Positions 22,201-64,000 of a stretch of DNA of 64,000 bases are shown in pieces. The DNA is from Sthenelais limicola (lineage: Eukaryota; Annelida; Polychaeta; Phyllodocida; Sigalionidae), in contig OW804102.1 in the NCBI GenBank assembly GCA_942159475.1, positions 35,346,873 through 35,410,872 of the forward strand, read 5' to 3'. The translations under genes and the position numbers were made by a program. Position 1 is the stretch's first letter; each line of letters begins with the position of its first letter. The notes under the pieces were generated by a model. It was given only the letters and a program-made list of their open reading frames with translations. It was not told the origin of the DNA and did not search any database.

Positions 22201-25200
22201 TATAATATTGGGTGTAAATGACCCAAAGTTTGATACATGTGTTAAATGTTCAGTTTGATTCGTTCTCACTTCAGCCATGTATGGCGAGATCACCCGTCTC
22301 CTCAACCACATCATGGGCATCACTACACACGCTCTCGATATCGGCGCCATGACACCCTTCTTCTGGTTGTTTGAAGAGAGAGAAAAGGTGCGAATAATTT
22401 CTTCATGTTACATGGATGTTCACCAATTCTCTCAGAAAAAAACAACAAATTTAAGACAAAAATGAGGATAAAAAAAGCAGTGCAACATAACCTAACACAT
22501 TGTTTAGATCAACACAATACTAAATTAGTATACTTACATATGTAATTACCTAGAATGTGTCATTTGCAGCCTAATTTAGAAGAATTTAGTAAATGTGTAA
22601 AGCTGGCACATTTTATTTTTATTATTTTTTATTTGGCGACCCTCATGCGTTTCGCTCTGTCTGGGGCTTGTTTAAGAGGGTGTTGAATATAAAATAGTCG
22701 TGACGTGACATTAAAAAAAGGGCGAATACTGAGCTCTTAACTGACTTGATTTAGTTTGTTCTTTCTATACTTGCAGCTTTGTGAATTCTATGAGAGAGTC
22801 TCTGGAGCCCGTATGCATGCCGCTTACGTTAGACCCGGAGGTGTTGATAGAGTGAGTTCTTGTTTGAGCATTTAAAATAACCATCTTATTGCCATTGTGA
22901 TATAAATAAAGTACATGTACTGCTAGTTATCCTGAAGCTAGAATAAGCTCTCTGCAGTGATGTAATTTAAAGCAAAATAACAGTTCCCAACCCTGCATCA
23001 TAGAAAACAGGTAAACCTAGAAAAGAAAGTGGTCAGTCTATTGTGCTGTGTTCCTATACAAACTAGTGTACCGGTATCCAGTGAATGGTTGGCTATTTAG
23101 GCTTTTTAGTGTGGAAATCTTGTCTTTCACCATGCTCACATATAATGTGTCCCATAGCCTATTGGCCCAGTGGTATATATGTTGAGCTCCACCGTGTCTA
23201 CGGCCAAGCATATGAAAGGCGGCGTCCCCATCGCTCTCCTTTCACTGCCATTTTGTTTTACCTTTCTTGAAATAAATCCACTGTTGGGTGGATAATTTAA
23301 AAGTTTTACTCTCTGAGTCTGTCCACCTAGCTTGCATCTGTCCTTAGATTATCAATATTGATATATTTTAAACCTATGGAAATGCCAACGAAACTCTTTC
23401 CCATGATTGTTTTCAGTTGAGTTGCCTTCATTTCATCTTTTAATTATTATTTTTTTAAATATTTATGTTTTTAGGATTTACCTATTGGCCTGATGGATGA
23501 TATCTATGACTGGTTGACCAAGTTTGGGGAGCGCATTGATGAGGTAGACGATGTGCTCACCAATAACCGTATCTGGAAACAGCGTACCGAGGACATTGGA
23601 GTCATCTCTGCTGAGGACGCCCTAAACTATGGCTTCAGGTAGTTACAGCTGCATAACTAGCTTATTTTCATGAGAAAATGAAAATATTTAAAAAATCCCC
23701 CCCCCCCCCCCCCCCCACCACCAAAAACAAAAAAATAATAAAAAAATAAAAAATAAATTAAAATTCATTCCGGTTAACACTAGGTTCCCACTATTTTGAA
23801 TATGGTTCTATTTTATCTTCTTAAACTTAGGGAATCCCAGATGAAAATGTCTGGATAGCACGGCCTAGAAGGTATATCCAAAGGCTAACAAAGTGTACCA
23901 ATCCTTTTCACTCCCGATTGCCACTGTTAATCAGCACAACGCAAAAATAATGAAAATGTGGGCCAATGCAACTAAGTTATCGTGTCAGAATTATGTGGCT
24001 TATACAATATGTTGAAGAATCGTGGGTGATTCTCCGAATGAATAATTAGGGTCGGTAGTTGAGCGAGAAATGAAGGGGGCGTGGTAGATGTATGTCTGAA
24101 TGAGACTAAATGATTAAATCTTACAAGTTTAGATCAAGATTTTACAATGTATTGTGTTATTGTTTAATTTATAGCGGTGTAATGCTGCGTGGTTCAGGCA
24201 TCAAGTGGGATCTGCGAAAAGCCCAACCCTATGATGCTTACGCCGATATGGATTTTGATGTTCCCATTGGCAAGAAGGGAGACTGTTACGACAGGTACGT
24301 TTGGCTTGATGTATTACTATCATGTGTTTAAATATAGAAGGAAAACTACAATTGTTTTCTGACTATTGTCGTCTCTAACCATCTAATCCTACTATGCCAT
24401 TGCTGTGCAGGCTTCAATATAGACATATATGTGGCAAGATCACTGACCTGTATTATGTATTCTATTATATAGTTTTCTCTCGTTGTAATGATTCACATAA
24501 TTTTTTAGAAATATACCACTGGGATCAGATGAAAAACCCTCAGAGGGATATGTGAGCCCCAGTTAACATAAAATCAATACACTAAAATGAAAAGGGGTGC
24601 AGTGAGGTGTTGGTTACCCTCTGCTGAGGGACGTTCTAGAAATTAAAAAAATCTCAGTAGCATGGCGGCAAGGGACGAGCGAGGATTTTGCAACTAGCTT
24701 CGTCTTCAAAAAAGAAAACGACAAACAAACAACTTTACATTATCTAGCGCGAATGCTACAGTTTAAATTAGTTTATAATAATGATGATGGTAACTCTTGT
24801 AATAGAACGCAAGAATCTTATTAATCTTGTATACAATGACGGACTATATATATAGACTAAACAAAATATCGCATCAAACGGAGAAGAACCATCGATACAA
24901 GACAAGACGCCGAATTACAAGGCAACAGCGATATTCTCTATAGCAGGGAGTAATAACATGAACTTTAATAGTGATAACGTTAATCGTTAATCTACGGACA
25001 GATATTTAAAAAAAAAGCATTATAAATTTCGCACCTTGTTTTATTTGTTTGGGCAGTCTGGAAGACCTCATTGCAGATGTACATTAAAGCCCGATTCCAG
25101 ATGATTGTTATTGCTATGTATGATGTTATTATAAATTGTATGTGCAGACAAAGTCGGAATAAAAATCTTTATATATATATATAAATTGTTATCGATAGAG

Positions 25201-27992
25201 CAGTGAGACATGCCAATCCCATATTGCCTAAGCTTCCGGAATGAAAGTCTTCACTATTTCTACTGAAATCAGTATTTTTGAAACATAAAAAATGTCGAAT
25301 TTCACCCAAATTCCATCATTTTTAACCGAAACTTTTCACGAAAATTCTCAAGTTTTCTGAAACATACCACAAAATTCAAATTTACCAAATTTCGCCGAAA
25401 CCTTCAAAGATAATTATCATCAAAATAACTTTACAATTTCCCCTTTTCCCCTTGTCGGAAATATTTCAGTATGTTTTCCATCTCCCCACTTTTCATCCCT
25501 GTAAGCTTGTAAAAAGTTGTAGGAAACTAATAACCCAACTTTACCACTTGTACAGGTACTTGATCCGCATGGAAGAGATGAGACAGAGTATGAGGATCAT
25601 AGAGCAATGTATGAATAAGATGCCCGCGGGAGAGGTCAAGGTCGATGACCATAAGATCGCGCCTCCCAGACGAGCTGACATGAAGGTGTGTAGAAAGTCT
25701 ACCAGTATTCTTAATATATGAGTCAGATTTTCAGAAAATGTACAATTCAACTTCGCCAATCTTCTCAAATAATCCAAATTTCAGACGAAAATAAACTTCA
25801 AAATACAGTTTAACCTAACCAAACAGATTGCTAGAATCAATGCAATGCTGTATATATACTCGAATTTACCTAGTATTGGCGAAATTGCACCCTAATTTAG
25901 CAGAATTTACTGAATGTGTACAGCTGCCAATTGTACATTTTTTTAAAAACTGACCCATATATATTAAAATCCCAAGACAAAATATCTCGACATGCTGGCT
26001 GCACTGGCTTGATTTGAATGTGGCGCGAATAGCAGCAAGCGCGGGGAGCCAAGGTCAAGTGACCCCTGACCACTTCCGGTCTAGATATATCTCCATACAA
26101 TACTTATATTCTAATATAGGTCGACATATCTATGTAGGAATATACCATTAGAATTGTTTTTAATTTCATCTCTTTTTAGTGCCTGTTTTCTGATTTGGCT
26201 TCTATATTTTCGATATACACGTATTTACATTTGAACTTTTGGTATATTCATAAATGTCTTGGCCCTGAAATAAATAAATAATAACAAAGAAATGTTCTGA
26301 CTGTTCCATATGTAAATTGTAATCTTTGTTGTACGTTTGTGGACAGGAATCAATGGAGGCGCTGATTCACCATTTCAAGCTCTACTCAGAGGGATACCAA
26401 GTGCCTCCTGGAACTACATACACTGGCATAGAAGGCCCCAAGGTAGACCAAGAGTTCCCTTCTATACTCTCCGTCTTTGCCTCTGCCTATCGTCTATATA
26501 AACACGATCCCAGGCCTTGAAAATATCTTTGTTTCCGATTTCTGACCGACTCTAAAAACTTGCCGCCGAGTGTTTTTGAGGCATTTGACAAAACTATTAG
26601 GAAGTCCCTACTGATCCAACATAAAGTATAATAAAAAAATATATATATTTTGGGTCCAATGTTTCAGCATTGACGGCCATAATGACGTTCGCTTTCCTAA
26701 TTGATTTCTCATCACTTAAAAAAAAATAGGAAACAAGATATTTTTTAGGCCTTATTGTTGCAGAAATTTAATATAAAATGTAATGCAAAAAAAAAAGTAA
26801 TGTTAGACATGAATGTGTGATATTAATCATATTTTTCGTTAATCCTTTGAAACCAGGTCTTGACTGAGAACAATAGCCAATGTATGATGTTTCGCCTTTC
26901 ATTAAGGCTATCAACTTTAAAACTTAAATTTAGAAGAAAAAAATGAAAGTTAAAATTCAGTAACCGTTTGCTATACTGAGTACTGTACTACGTTTTTAGT
27001 CTGATTTATTTTGAAATCAAAACTTTTAAAATTGAAAAACTTTCCAAACTTGTTTGTAGGGAGAGTTTGGAGTGTATTTGGTGTCTGACGGTACAAGCCG
27101 TCCCTACCGCTGTAAGATTAAGGCTCCTGGCTTCGCTCATCTAGCTGCTACCCACAAACTCTCCAAGGGTCTTATGCTCGCTGACGTTGTAGCTATTATT
27201 GGTAAGTTTTCTTTCAGTAATGTCATAATCATAATGTTTTTAACTTTGTAACAAAAAAGATAACAAGAAAGGCATGATCGAGAAGACCTCTTTTGAGAAG
27301 ATCCCAACCTGTTTGTCGAAATATTCTTATGGCAAATGAAGAATTATCTTATTTTATCTTACATGGGTTAAGATAACCAAGTTATTACTGTTGTGCTAAT
27401 GTCATTCATCTTACCCCATCTTTTTTTCCCCATCTCTATCTCATAATGTAAAATCCAATTGTTTAAAATGCGTCTATATCTCTACCTGATGACCTGAAAA
27501 CAGGTGCCTCGCTAGTGTCTTCTGAATGATTTCCAAATAAATAAAAATAAATGTTGTTTGCTTGGGTCCACCCGCAAGAATGAGTGGGTTCTCGGGAAAA
27601 CATGTCGGGGCAATTGTGAAATCGTCTCTAAACTACAAACCCGAATCATCAGACTGTCTGAAAATTAACAATGCTCGACACTAGTTATAGCGCTTTTATT
27701 TAATCACTTGGTTAAATAAAATATATGGAATTATATAAACAATTGAAACTCGATCTTTATTCATGAAAATTAGCTTTGATTAATGACTAAACATCTAAGA
27801 CTGGTGATGGTGATGTAGATATTTTAACTTTTCGGCAGACTCTGGAAGACATTCCTTTTTGTCAAACTGATGGAACTATTATTTTACATAAATTTACGTG
27901 ATTGAAGCAATTAGTGACAGACTTCTATTAATATCGGTTTCTTGTGTGTTTCAGGTACTTTGGATATTGTATTTGGAGAAGTTGACCGATAG
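19257..27992 (+). CDS. NDUFS2: NADH dehydrogenase iron-sulfur protein 2 (complex I 49-kDa)
   Basis: Twelve exons join in frame: 19257-19360, 20191-20297, 20787-20896, 21418-21619, 22275-22387, 22777-22851, 23475-23638, 24175-24294, 25556-25685, 26347-26442, 27060-27201 and 27955-27992. They total 1401 nt, about 466 residues, close to the human 463. The protein is a core subunit of mitochondrial complex I. With NDUFS7 it forms the ubiquinone reduction pocket. Visible signatures are an Arg/Leu-rich mitochondrial presequence ([20 protein letters not shown]), [17 protein letters not shown] with the quinone-site His, [43 protein letters not shown] [28 protein letters not shown] and [16 protein letters not shown]. 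It ends DIVFGEVDR, exactly the family C-terminus. All splice sites are GT-AG. The introns hold MITEs and other repeats. It is complete and looks functional. Confidence 0.97.
22071..22140 (+). repeat. Dispersed 'ATCAGTATTTTTG' repeat fragments
   Basis: 'ctggaatcagtatttttgga' and the following ~60 bp resemble longer copies at about 25245-25420, 28378-28550 and 29335-29470 (plus strand) and 32780-32870 (minus strand). They are AT-rich, with no coding or terminal repeats visible; the class is unknown. Confidence 0.4.
22404..22615. mobile_element. GGGTCAG-family MITE, ends lost
   Basis: The interior 'caccaattctctcagaaaaa' to 'agaatttagtaaatgtgtaa' matches the family in the 8855 orientation, but neither terminal repeat is complete. 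It lies in NDUFS2 intron 5 directly after exon 5. Confidence 0.55.
23145..23285 (+). mobile_element. Probable tRNA-derived SINE in NDUFS2 intron 6
   Basis: 'ttggcccagtggtatatatg' contains an A-box-like TGGCCCAGTGG. The element then runs to an AT-rich end near 'aataaatccac'. No second copy was found in the window, so the class rests on the A-box alone. Confidence 0.4.
24602..24690 (+). repeat. PLE 3'-tail-like repeat, solo copy
   Basis: 'gtgaggtgttggttaccct', a CTGAG...CTCAG hairpin, and 'cagtagcatggcggca' match the last ~90 bp of the PLE at 50532-50615. No PLE coding sequence precedes it, so it is a 5'-truncated relic or a SINE sharing the tail. Confidence 0.5.
25245..25420 (+). repeat. Dispersed 'ATCAGTATTTTTG' repeat, long copy
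   Basis: It begins 'tctactgaaatcagtatttt' and includes 'tttaccaaatttcgccgaaa'. The closest relative is 28378-28550. It is in NDUFS2 intron 8, upstream of exon 9. Confidence 0.45.
25720..25956. mobile_element. GGGTCAG-family MITE, intact copy in NDUFS2 intron 9
   Basis: The left end is GAGTCAGATTTTCAGAAAAT and the right end closes with AAAACTGACCC. The flanking 4-bp words are ATAT on both sides (25716-25719 and 25957-25960). It inserted only 35 bp past the exon 9 donor. Confidence 0.8.
26650..26695 (-). repeat. Degenerate hammerhead-like solo repeat
   Basis: On the minus strand 'cgtcattatggccgtcaatg' precedes 'ctgaaacattgg', which resembles the minus-strand motif at 15671-15702 (loop and GAAAC retained, CUGANGA lost). 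It is listed only as a likely relic. Confidence 0.25.
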
Positions 27993-28186
27993 AAGACGAA
28001 TGGAATCTTTAAAAAAATACATTCTCACTGTTATAATCTTTTTAAATGAGCCAGGAAATGGTATAAAGTAAAATAATAAGATGATGAAACGGGAAGAAGC
28101 ATATGTCTGAGATCTCTGTGTACATAGAATATAGAACGTGATCGCGACCTGTATGTTCAACCTCAACATTCGCCTCATTAGGCGCC

Positions 28187-28192
28187 AATAAA
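28187..28192 (+). terminator. NDUFS2 polyadenylation signal
   Basis: AATAAA lies 195 bp after the NDUFS2 stop codon, in 'ggcgccaataaaaaaatatt', and is the first good signal downstream. Confidence 0.6.
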
Positions 28193-31100
28193 AAAATATT
28201 TAATGAAATTTGTCCTTGTGTGGTTTGCACTCTCCGAAAGGTTATGCCATAGCTTAACTTTGAGTGGGTACGAATGTATCCTCTTATATATATTTAGACG
28301 TATTTGATACCATACTCAGATGGTGAATGAGACGAGGAACATCGTTGCCATTACATTTAAACGAGAGAAATCTTACGGTAGTTCTACTCAGTACTGAATT
28401 CAGTATTTTTGCAGAATTACAAACATCGTCGAATTTCCCCCGAATTTAATGAATTTAATCTAAAATTTTCTGAAATTTATTAAATTCTTAAAATCATTAA
28501 GCAAAATTGCATTTACCTTATTTCGGCGAAACTTTCCAGAATCAAACTTTTCGAAACAACTTATTTTTGGGGGTTTGATTTGCTTACCCTGGATATACTG
28601 ATTGATTTTGAAGTCGGTCATGCTCATAGACAGAGCCTGACGCTTGGACTCCTCTGAGCGCTTTTGCCCTTGCCAGAAATATTATTTGCATTATTAATTT
28701 TTGTTGTGACCCACTTCAATCCCTTTTAGAATTACTATCATACAATGAAAACAGAACGGTGAATATAAAACAGCTGTAACTTTATTCTATACATTTGTTT
28801 CATGCTAGATGATTTAGCTTCTACAAATAACAAAGGTCATTACAGGGACCTTCCCAACATTATATTTTAGAATCACATTTCCCACAATTATAATAGACAA
28901 CAGTATGTCGACAAAGATGGGTGAATTATGAAGATAGTACAGGACAGGTTTAAATAAGATTTCAGTTCGATGACACTGGGCTTTATTAACTTGAAACAAT
29001 TAATAGATTAACACAGAATCAAAACCGCTTTGATATAATTATGCAAGTCTAATCAGGGACCGTAGATATGGAGTTGTGAGTATAATTCATATATTTCTTG
29101 TGATGGAAATTCTGCTTGTTAACCTGGCGCCTCAGATCGTTGAGCATTGATGTACATGGCACTTCATTACACTATGGCAGGATATAATATATAGTGACTT
29201 TACAAGCTTGAACATGGCAGAAATATGAAAGGCCTTTCCCGGTTATTCCCAAGGACTTAAGTCTTTCCTTGCAGGCAAAAACAAAATCCTCATATTAAAC
29301 CAGAACTAGCACAACCCAGGGATGCTAGTCTAAAGTGTTTGTACTGAACCGGTATTTTTTAAAACTTCCAAGAGGTGTCAAATCTCCCAAATTCCACGTT
29401 TAAAAAACATAACCTCATAATCTAATCGGTCAAATTTTGCAAAAAATAACATGACCAAAATCTGATTTTTTTTGGGTGTCATGCATCAGCATGTAAATGT
29501 AGTAGAGACACTATATAATAATAATTCACTCGTTTTTTCAGCATAACCCGACTAGCAAAGCATCCCTGTACAACTCCATAGCCACAGATCCGCGACCAAT
29601 ATAATTTATTTCTATCATTAACATGATTTAACTTCCACTGCATTGACTGCGCCATGATTCTACTGCATGTATTGCGACCACTAACCTATCACAGTTCTCT
29701 GGTACTCACAGTTCTTCGATCACGAATTCAATTAAATTTAATAATGACTAAAACTAAGCAACATCTTGTACATAGAACTGAATGAATAGAGCAGTAATAT
29801 TACTAAGACATCGCCGACGACCATAACTATAGAACAGCAAGAGAAATCACAGAGGAGAAAGATTCTAGAGAATGTTGATTTTTTCAAAAGAAAATACAAA
29901 AATGAAATTATGTTTTCTTTGGAGGAATGTTGAAGAGAATTTCAACAAAAATTCTCCTAAATTCATTATTTATTCCAATCGACACAATTTTTGTTTAAAG
30001 AAATAAACCGTTCTCTTGGACATAGTTAATATTATTACTAATTCTCCATCATTCTTTTTTAAACAGTCGTCACAATCACAAAATAGGCTGTAATTCACAC
30101 AGTTCTTGTCCATCACCCTTCAGAGATAAGCTTGGCGAGAGGGCCTCATTTGCAATACCAGCAGATTGGGTTAAGTAAGGCAATGGGGAAGAAAAGGTTT
30201 GTTTATATCAGTTTATAATAACATATCCAGATAGTAAAAGCGAAGTAAATAGATTGAAGTCAGGACATTGTTTCTATAAGAGCATAGTTTCGACGGGGAA
30301 GTTTAATTTTTTGTAGCCGTAAAAATATTAATTTTCTATTTTTCTTTCATCCTGGACTAAATTGATGACTCGGAGATGGGTGAATTCTGTGGTTTCCCTT
30401 CATATAATACATTGAATCAGTGTCATCGGATATCGATTACCTTCATAAAACTTCTGTTGAATAGGGTGCAACCATAACCATTTGAACAAGTTAGGTGGGA
30501 TGGAAAGTTCTTAATACAAAGCATCTGATATAGCGTTAAGCTAATAAGTCAGATTAAGTCCATCAATTATTATATAATTCCTAGGTATGGAAGGGCAGCA
30601 AATTCGCCCAAGGAAAGACATACAGTAGCATGAGCCAAACGTTCTAAATCCGGCTTTGTGAAGAACACGGAGCCATTTTTCTTCCTAAAGATCCCAGACA
30701 GCAGTTCATTAACTCATATTCTAGCACAGTACTTACTGACGGTGCTCTTTAAGAGGACAGAGGAAGCATCCCTCTCTGTCCACCCGCAAACTGATAATAC
30801 ATGTATATAATCAAACGAATTAAGCACATAAGGCTTTTCTAATACTAAACAAATACAATTTATTGTCACTCATGTACCAGTCTTTTCTAGGACGTTCTTC
30901 GTGAGAACATGATATATAATTAATACATCACTAGTTTTGTGCATGATATTTAGCTATTTTTTCAGTGTACATGGCAATGTATGCAATTTAGAATTAATTT
31001 AATACACCGATAATAATCCTTATTTGAACATGTATATACATAAACATTTGATCTAATAAGAATACATGCAGTTTGCTTAGAATATCTACAGAGTATACAT

Positions 31101-32044
31101 ACAGTTTAAATTGGAATAGTCAAAGCCTGGAAAAAGCAACTAAGGAGCATAATTATAGAATTTCACCCCTGATCTATCAACAGTACAACTTGTATGAATC
31201 TTGGTTCCCATCAAAATCAGATCGTGTACACATGCCTGTTTATGTGGATAACGGTAGAGCTACGGTAGGGCTTCATGGATATCAAGTTAAAATGGTTCTA
31301 GGAAAACTAACTTGAGAAAACTGCCCAGAGGAAACTGCCAACCAGAGCATGTAACCAAAGTTGTATATTAAGTATTACAAGTTGGAATACTTCAGGTATA
31401 CAAGTTGGAATACTTCAGGTGGTAGTTTCCCTAGTTGGTAGCTTTTGAAATTGATGTTATGGACTCTAACTGGTGAGTATTAATTAAATGTATCTCTAAT
31501 AGTTTGAACTAACTTCGAAATTGATTAAATCGTAAGCAAAATTTCATAAATAATAGTTCTAATAGATTGTACTAACTCAAAAAGGCCATAGAACAAATAT
31601 CCTCTTCAAAGTCTCACCACATATTAGGAAAAATTAAAGAGTTTGGCTAAGGAATGGTGACATATTCAATTCAAACCATTCAACTTAAATTTCAATATAA
31701 ATCGATGAAGACGATGACAGGCCATATAGGAAAACTACCAAACATTTTCCAAAGAATGGCATATAGTTCGTATGTTTCCTACCATTTCCTATTATCACTT
31801 AAATACTTGAGGGTAATTGGACAGTGTGTATATGGATTATCAAAAATGAGAACAGAATTATGCTCAACATGAGACCTCTATTATGTGAATGAATAGTAGA
31901 AAACTCTTCATTACAATAGTTATTTTCAATTTAAATTATTCACAATCTTGACCTTAGATGGGGATGGTTTACAAAAGCACCTTTCATTCTGGTACAACCT
32001 AATGTTGATGAGTTGCACAATTGTCGTCCTAGGTTAGGCCTGTA
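28193..32044. other. Convergent 3' region of NDUFS2 and GK
   Basis: No coding exon was found. Because GK ends at 32045 on the minus strand, much of this stretch may be its 3' UTR. A minus-strand AATAAA at 28781-28786 is one candidate end. Dispersed AT-rich repeats occur at 28378-28550 and 29335-29470, and a 22-bp tandem duplication ('acaagttggaatacttcagg') lies at about 31377-31421. Confidence 0.4.
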
Positions 32045-61547
<29,503 letters not shown>

Positions 61548-62778
61548 CTTGGCTTATGCTGCCACCTAGTGGCAAGAAAAGTAAAGAGGATTAGCAGACG
61601 AAAAGAAAGAGCGAGGGGAAGAAGTAAACATGACGTTTTGGCAAGGTAATGTTTATGAAGTAACTTTGGGATGAATTTGGAAGGCGTTTAAAAATCTAAC
61701 ACCTGCTATATGAGAAGTTATCTCGCTGTCTAACCCCTAAAAGTTTATTTTTTGTTTCTCCACTTCTACCAGTATCAATGTTCTGAGAGTAATCCACGTG
61801 TTCTAAACCAGAGGTCGTGTTGGTAGAATGGGGAAGTCCCAAGGAAGTTAGTAAGTATCGACTTGGTCGTGCATGATTTCTATCTCTAATAATATCACTT
61901 TGAACTATCTTGATGCGTCGTCAACTTTGACATTCAATCCGTCAAGTAGTTTAGATTGTAGATCTTGTTCATAACTTATGAATCAACTGCTGTGAAAGTT
62001 GTGAAAGTTCTAACTTATCGGTGCCGAGGGCGAGGTGAGTGCATGGATCAACCATGTCCATTTTCTCGATTATTGGGTCAGCCCGGGAGGCCTAGCTCTC
62101 CCTCAGGGGGGTCGGGACTTACCGAAAGACCTGATGCCGTGATGGCGGATGATACATGTGCCAGCAATTTCTAGCATGAAGTTGTACTCTCTGTTGGGTT
62201 TGTAATCCCCCCCCCCCCCCCCCCCCCGCCCCGCCCATTTGATTCATTTTTCAGTATATTTCCCCCTTTTCACCACCTAAATCCTAATCAGCTGACTCAA
62301 CGGAAGACCTATATCGGTATCTAAACAATTGTTTATTTAGAATGTTGGACCACCTTATTGTAAAAAGATCTACTGCAATAAAGAATTCTTGAATTGAATT
62401 GAGCTGAAATATTATTAGAAGTGACTTTAGCAGTAGGCCTATACTTTTAACCTTTCCTGCGGTAATTTCACAAAAAGTTTAACGACCATATAATAAGGCC
62501 TTTTGGGGCCTTTGCTCGTAGTCATTTTTTATGGTTCTTTTCTTCTGTTTGTCATCGCTATAATAACACCTCAAAATTCTAAATATCAAAGTTTATTATT
62601 TATGGATGGAATATGTACCGTATTCAGTTTATAGCCTGCAATGTCCATTGTACCCAAATATATATCCTGATATTTTAGTTTATTGCCCAAATTTCGTTAA
62701 GTTTTGAAAATGAAGAATAAGGTCTAATTTTCCATTATTTGTAGCAAAACCCCTAGATAAACTTTTTATATTTTCTAG
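61548..62778. promoter_or_regulatory. Divergent upstream region of GK
   Basis: The region upstream of the GK start on the minus strand also lies upstream of a plus-strand exon at 62779. It includes a poly-C tract (about 62208-62227) and a LINE-like 3' end with (TGAAA)-like tail at 62290-62405. No core promoter motif stands out. Confidence 0.35.
62290..62405 (+). repeat. LINE-like 3' end, copy 3
   Basis: 'tcaacggaagacctatatcg', 'ccaccttattgtaaaaagat' and 'caataaagaattcttgaatt' match 39540-39660. Confidence 0.5.
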
Positions 62779-62934
62779 AGCAATTTCATCATGGACAGGG
62801 ACGACGACGCCGTGAGAAAGCTATTGACCAAGCATGCTCCTGTGATTCTAGACAAATTAGACCTGAATGAGAGGTTTTTGAGTTGTTTAGAAAGGGACCA
62901 TTGTCTTAACAGATCCAACAAATCAGAAATTACT
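62779..62934 (+). CDS. Possible CARD-like first coding exon, partial gene
   Basis: A good acceptor (tttctag) precedes 62779, an ATG follows at 62791 and a strong donor (gtgagt) follows 62934. The 48 residues start MDRDDDAVRKLLTKHAPVIL, continue DKLDLNERFLSCLERDHCLN and end RSNKSEIT. The spacing of hydrophobic positions (LLxKH...ILDKLDL..FLxxL...CL) resembles the first three helices of a caspase-recruitment or related death-fold domain. The next exon was not found before 64000. The call is based on pattern only; another helical protein is possible. Confidence 0.4.
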
Positions 62935-64000
62935 GTGAGTATGACTGGGTAAACTTTTTTTTAAAGCTATGTAGGCCTAATGGGTTACTTGCTTTTGTTT
63001 AATGTAGCCTGATTTTCATTACTGGTTAAGGGCAACCTGGCAATAATATTTTGTTTAATTAGATGGGATTTAAACTCATGATTTACAAACGACCATTTTA
63101 AAAGTTGACAAATATAGAATTGAGTTTATATAAACAAAAATAAAAGTTGACACTTACAAAATTTAGTTTATTTGATTTTGCTATCAAGTTATAAATCAAA
63201 TAAAAATTAAGAATTAATATTTGTTCCTTTTGCCAGTATGAAGTCACTGTTTTTAGACTTTTGCTTCATTGTTTTCCAGAATGACTTACGGTATTAGTTT
63301 GGTCTGAAGTAGGCCGTGGCATAGTGTTAGTTTTCAAAAATGAATGTCTGCTATAGACATAGTATTCGTCCCAGGGTTGTCGGGGCCATAGCCACTGTAT
63401 GTGGTAAATTTCTTTTAAAAAAAGGCATCGTTTTTAACAATAAAAATCGCAGGTGTTCGCCAGACCCTACCGGCTGGCTCTTCAAATAGAGTGAAAAACT
63501 AAATAAAGAATTTTTTTTTAGTGCCACACCTCCCCCAGGGGGGCAGGCTCCCCTTCTGCCAAGAGACCCTTGAATTTTCTACTGATTTTTTTTTATGAAA
63601 TGGATTCCAAGACAACAAATTATTTTATTTAAGCATCAATTGTATGTGTAACATAAATAAATAATAGAAAACTGTTGAGACATCGCAAATGCATGTTTTC
63701 GGCACAACCTATGACGTCATAGGTAGATCGTGAGGTAAATAAGACCATGACTAAGGAGACCTTTGAGTCTTCATTACATGGTAGCAGCTTGGATCGAGAG
63801 GGTGTGTGGCAGTTAGCGTCGTACAATATAGATAAAGATTATGATGAAGACTATATGATTATTCGAAACGTTGGAAACATTAATAAACATCATTCAGCAA
63901 CACATATCCAACTTCGTAGAATTTCCGGATTTGGTGTTCCATTCCCTTTTCACGATAAATAAAGAAATCCCTGATCTCTTGTGTTTGCCACTAGATCTTG
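62935..64000. other. Right-edge stretch with PLE-tail-like repeat
   Basis: Apart from a repeat at 63730-63830 resembling the PLE tail ('gtgaggtaaataagaccatg', 'acatggtagcagcttggatc'), no exon is evident. The 71-codon open frame at 63747-63962 begins inside this repeat and has no domain. Confidence 0.4.

Noticed and set aside
63747..63962. 71-codon plus-strand frame near the right edge
   Set aside because: It starts within a PLE-tail-like repeat and has no domain or splice signals linking it to the exon at 62779.

Overview
This is eukaryotic, AT-rich, repeat-dense genomic DNA from an animal. Genes are split into short exons with GT-AG introns. The encoded proteins are clear animal orthologues, and the repeats (tRNA-derived SINEs, Penelope-like and CR1/L2-like retroelements, many MITEs) fit a marine invertebrate, probably a lophotrochozoan such as a mollusc. 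The species cannot be fixed from the sequence alone.

Three host genes can be assembled exon by exon. RBM42 (RNA-binding protein 42) lies on the minus strand at 15200-19046 and lacks its last exon(s) in this window. NDUFS2 (49-kDa subunit of respiratory complex I) lies on the plus strand at 19257-27992, complete in 12 exons, about 466 codons. RBM42 and NDUFS2 are head to head with only 210 bp between their start codons. Glycerol kinase (GK) lies on the minus strand at 32045-61547, complete in 16 exons, about 550 codons, and includes the C-terminal membrane-anchor exon. A possible CARD-like first coding exon on the plus strand (62779-62934) diverges from GK.

Mobile DNA makes up most of the rest. 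Positions 1-820 are a minisatellite. Positions 3614-7907 are a decayed DNA transposon with long terminal inverted repeats, around a broken minus-strand gene with a C-terminal CxC cysteine cluster. At 39868-50624 a 10.8-kb Penelope-like element (PLE; reverse transcriptase plus GIY-YIG nuclease) sits in a GK intron. It has a 16-bp target-site duplication that starts on the second base of the intron, so the GK splice donor survived. A 5.5-kb CR1/L2-like LINE is inserted in the PLE reverse transcriptase gene (42448-47946). The LINE carries an acidic ORF, an SGNH-esterase-like ORF, two hydrophobic ORFs and an endonuclease/reverse transcriptase ORF. A palindromic 10-mer, GGCANNTGCC, recurs along it.

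Several MITE families are scattered through introns and intergenic DNA. One ~235-bp family has ~28-bp TIRs and 4-bp target duplications. One ~109-bp family is a near-perfect palindrome. There are also single elements at 56317 and 58610, SINE fragments, and hammerhead-ribozyme-like motifs. No rRNA gene, bona fide tRNA gene, CRISPR array or bacterial operon is present.
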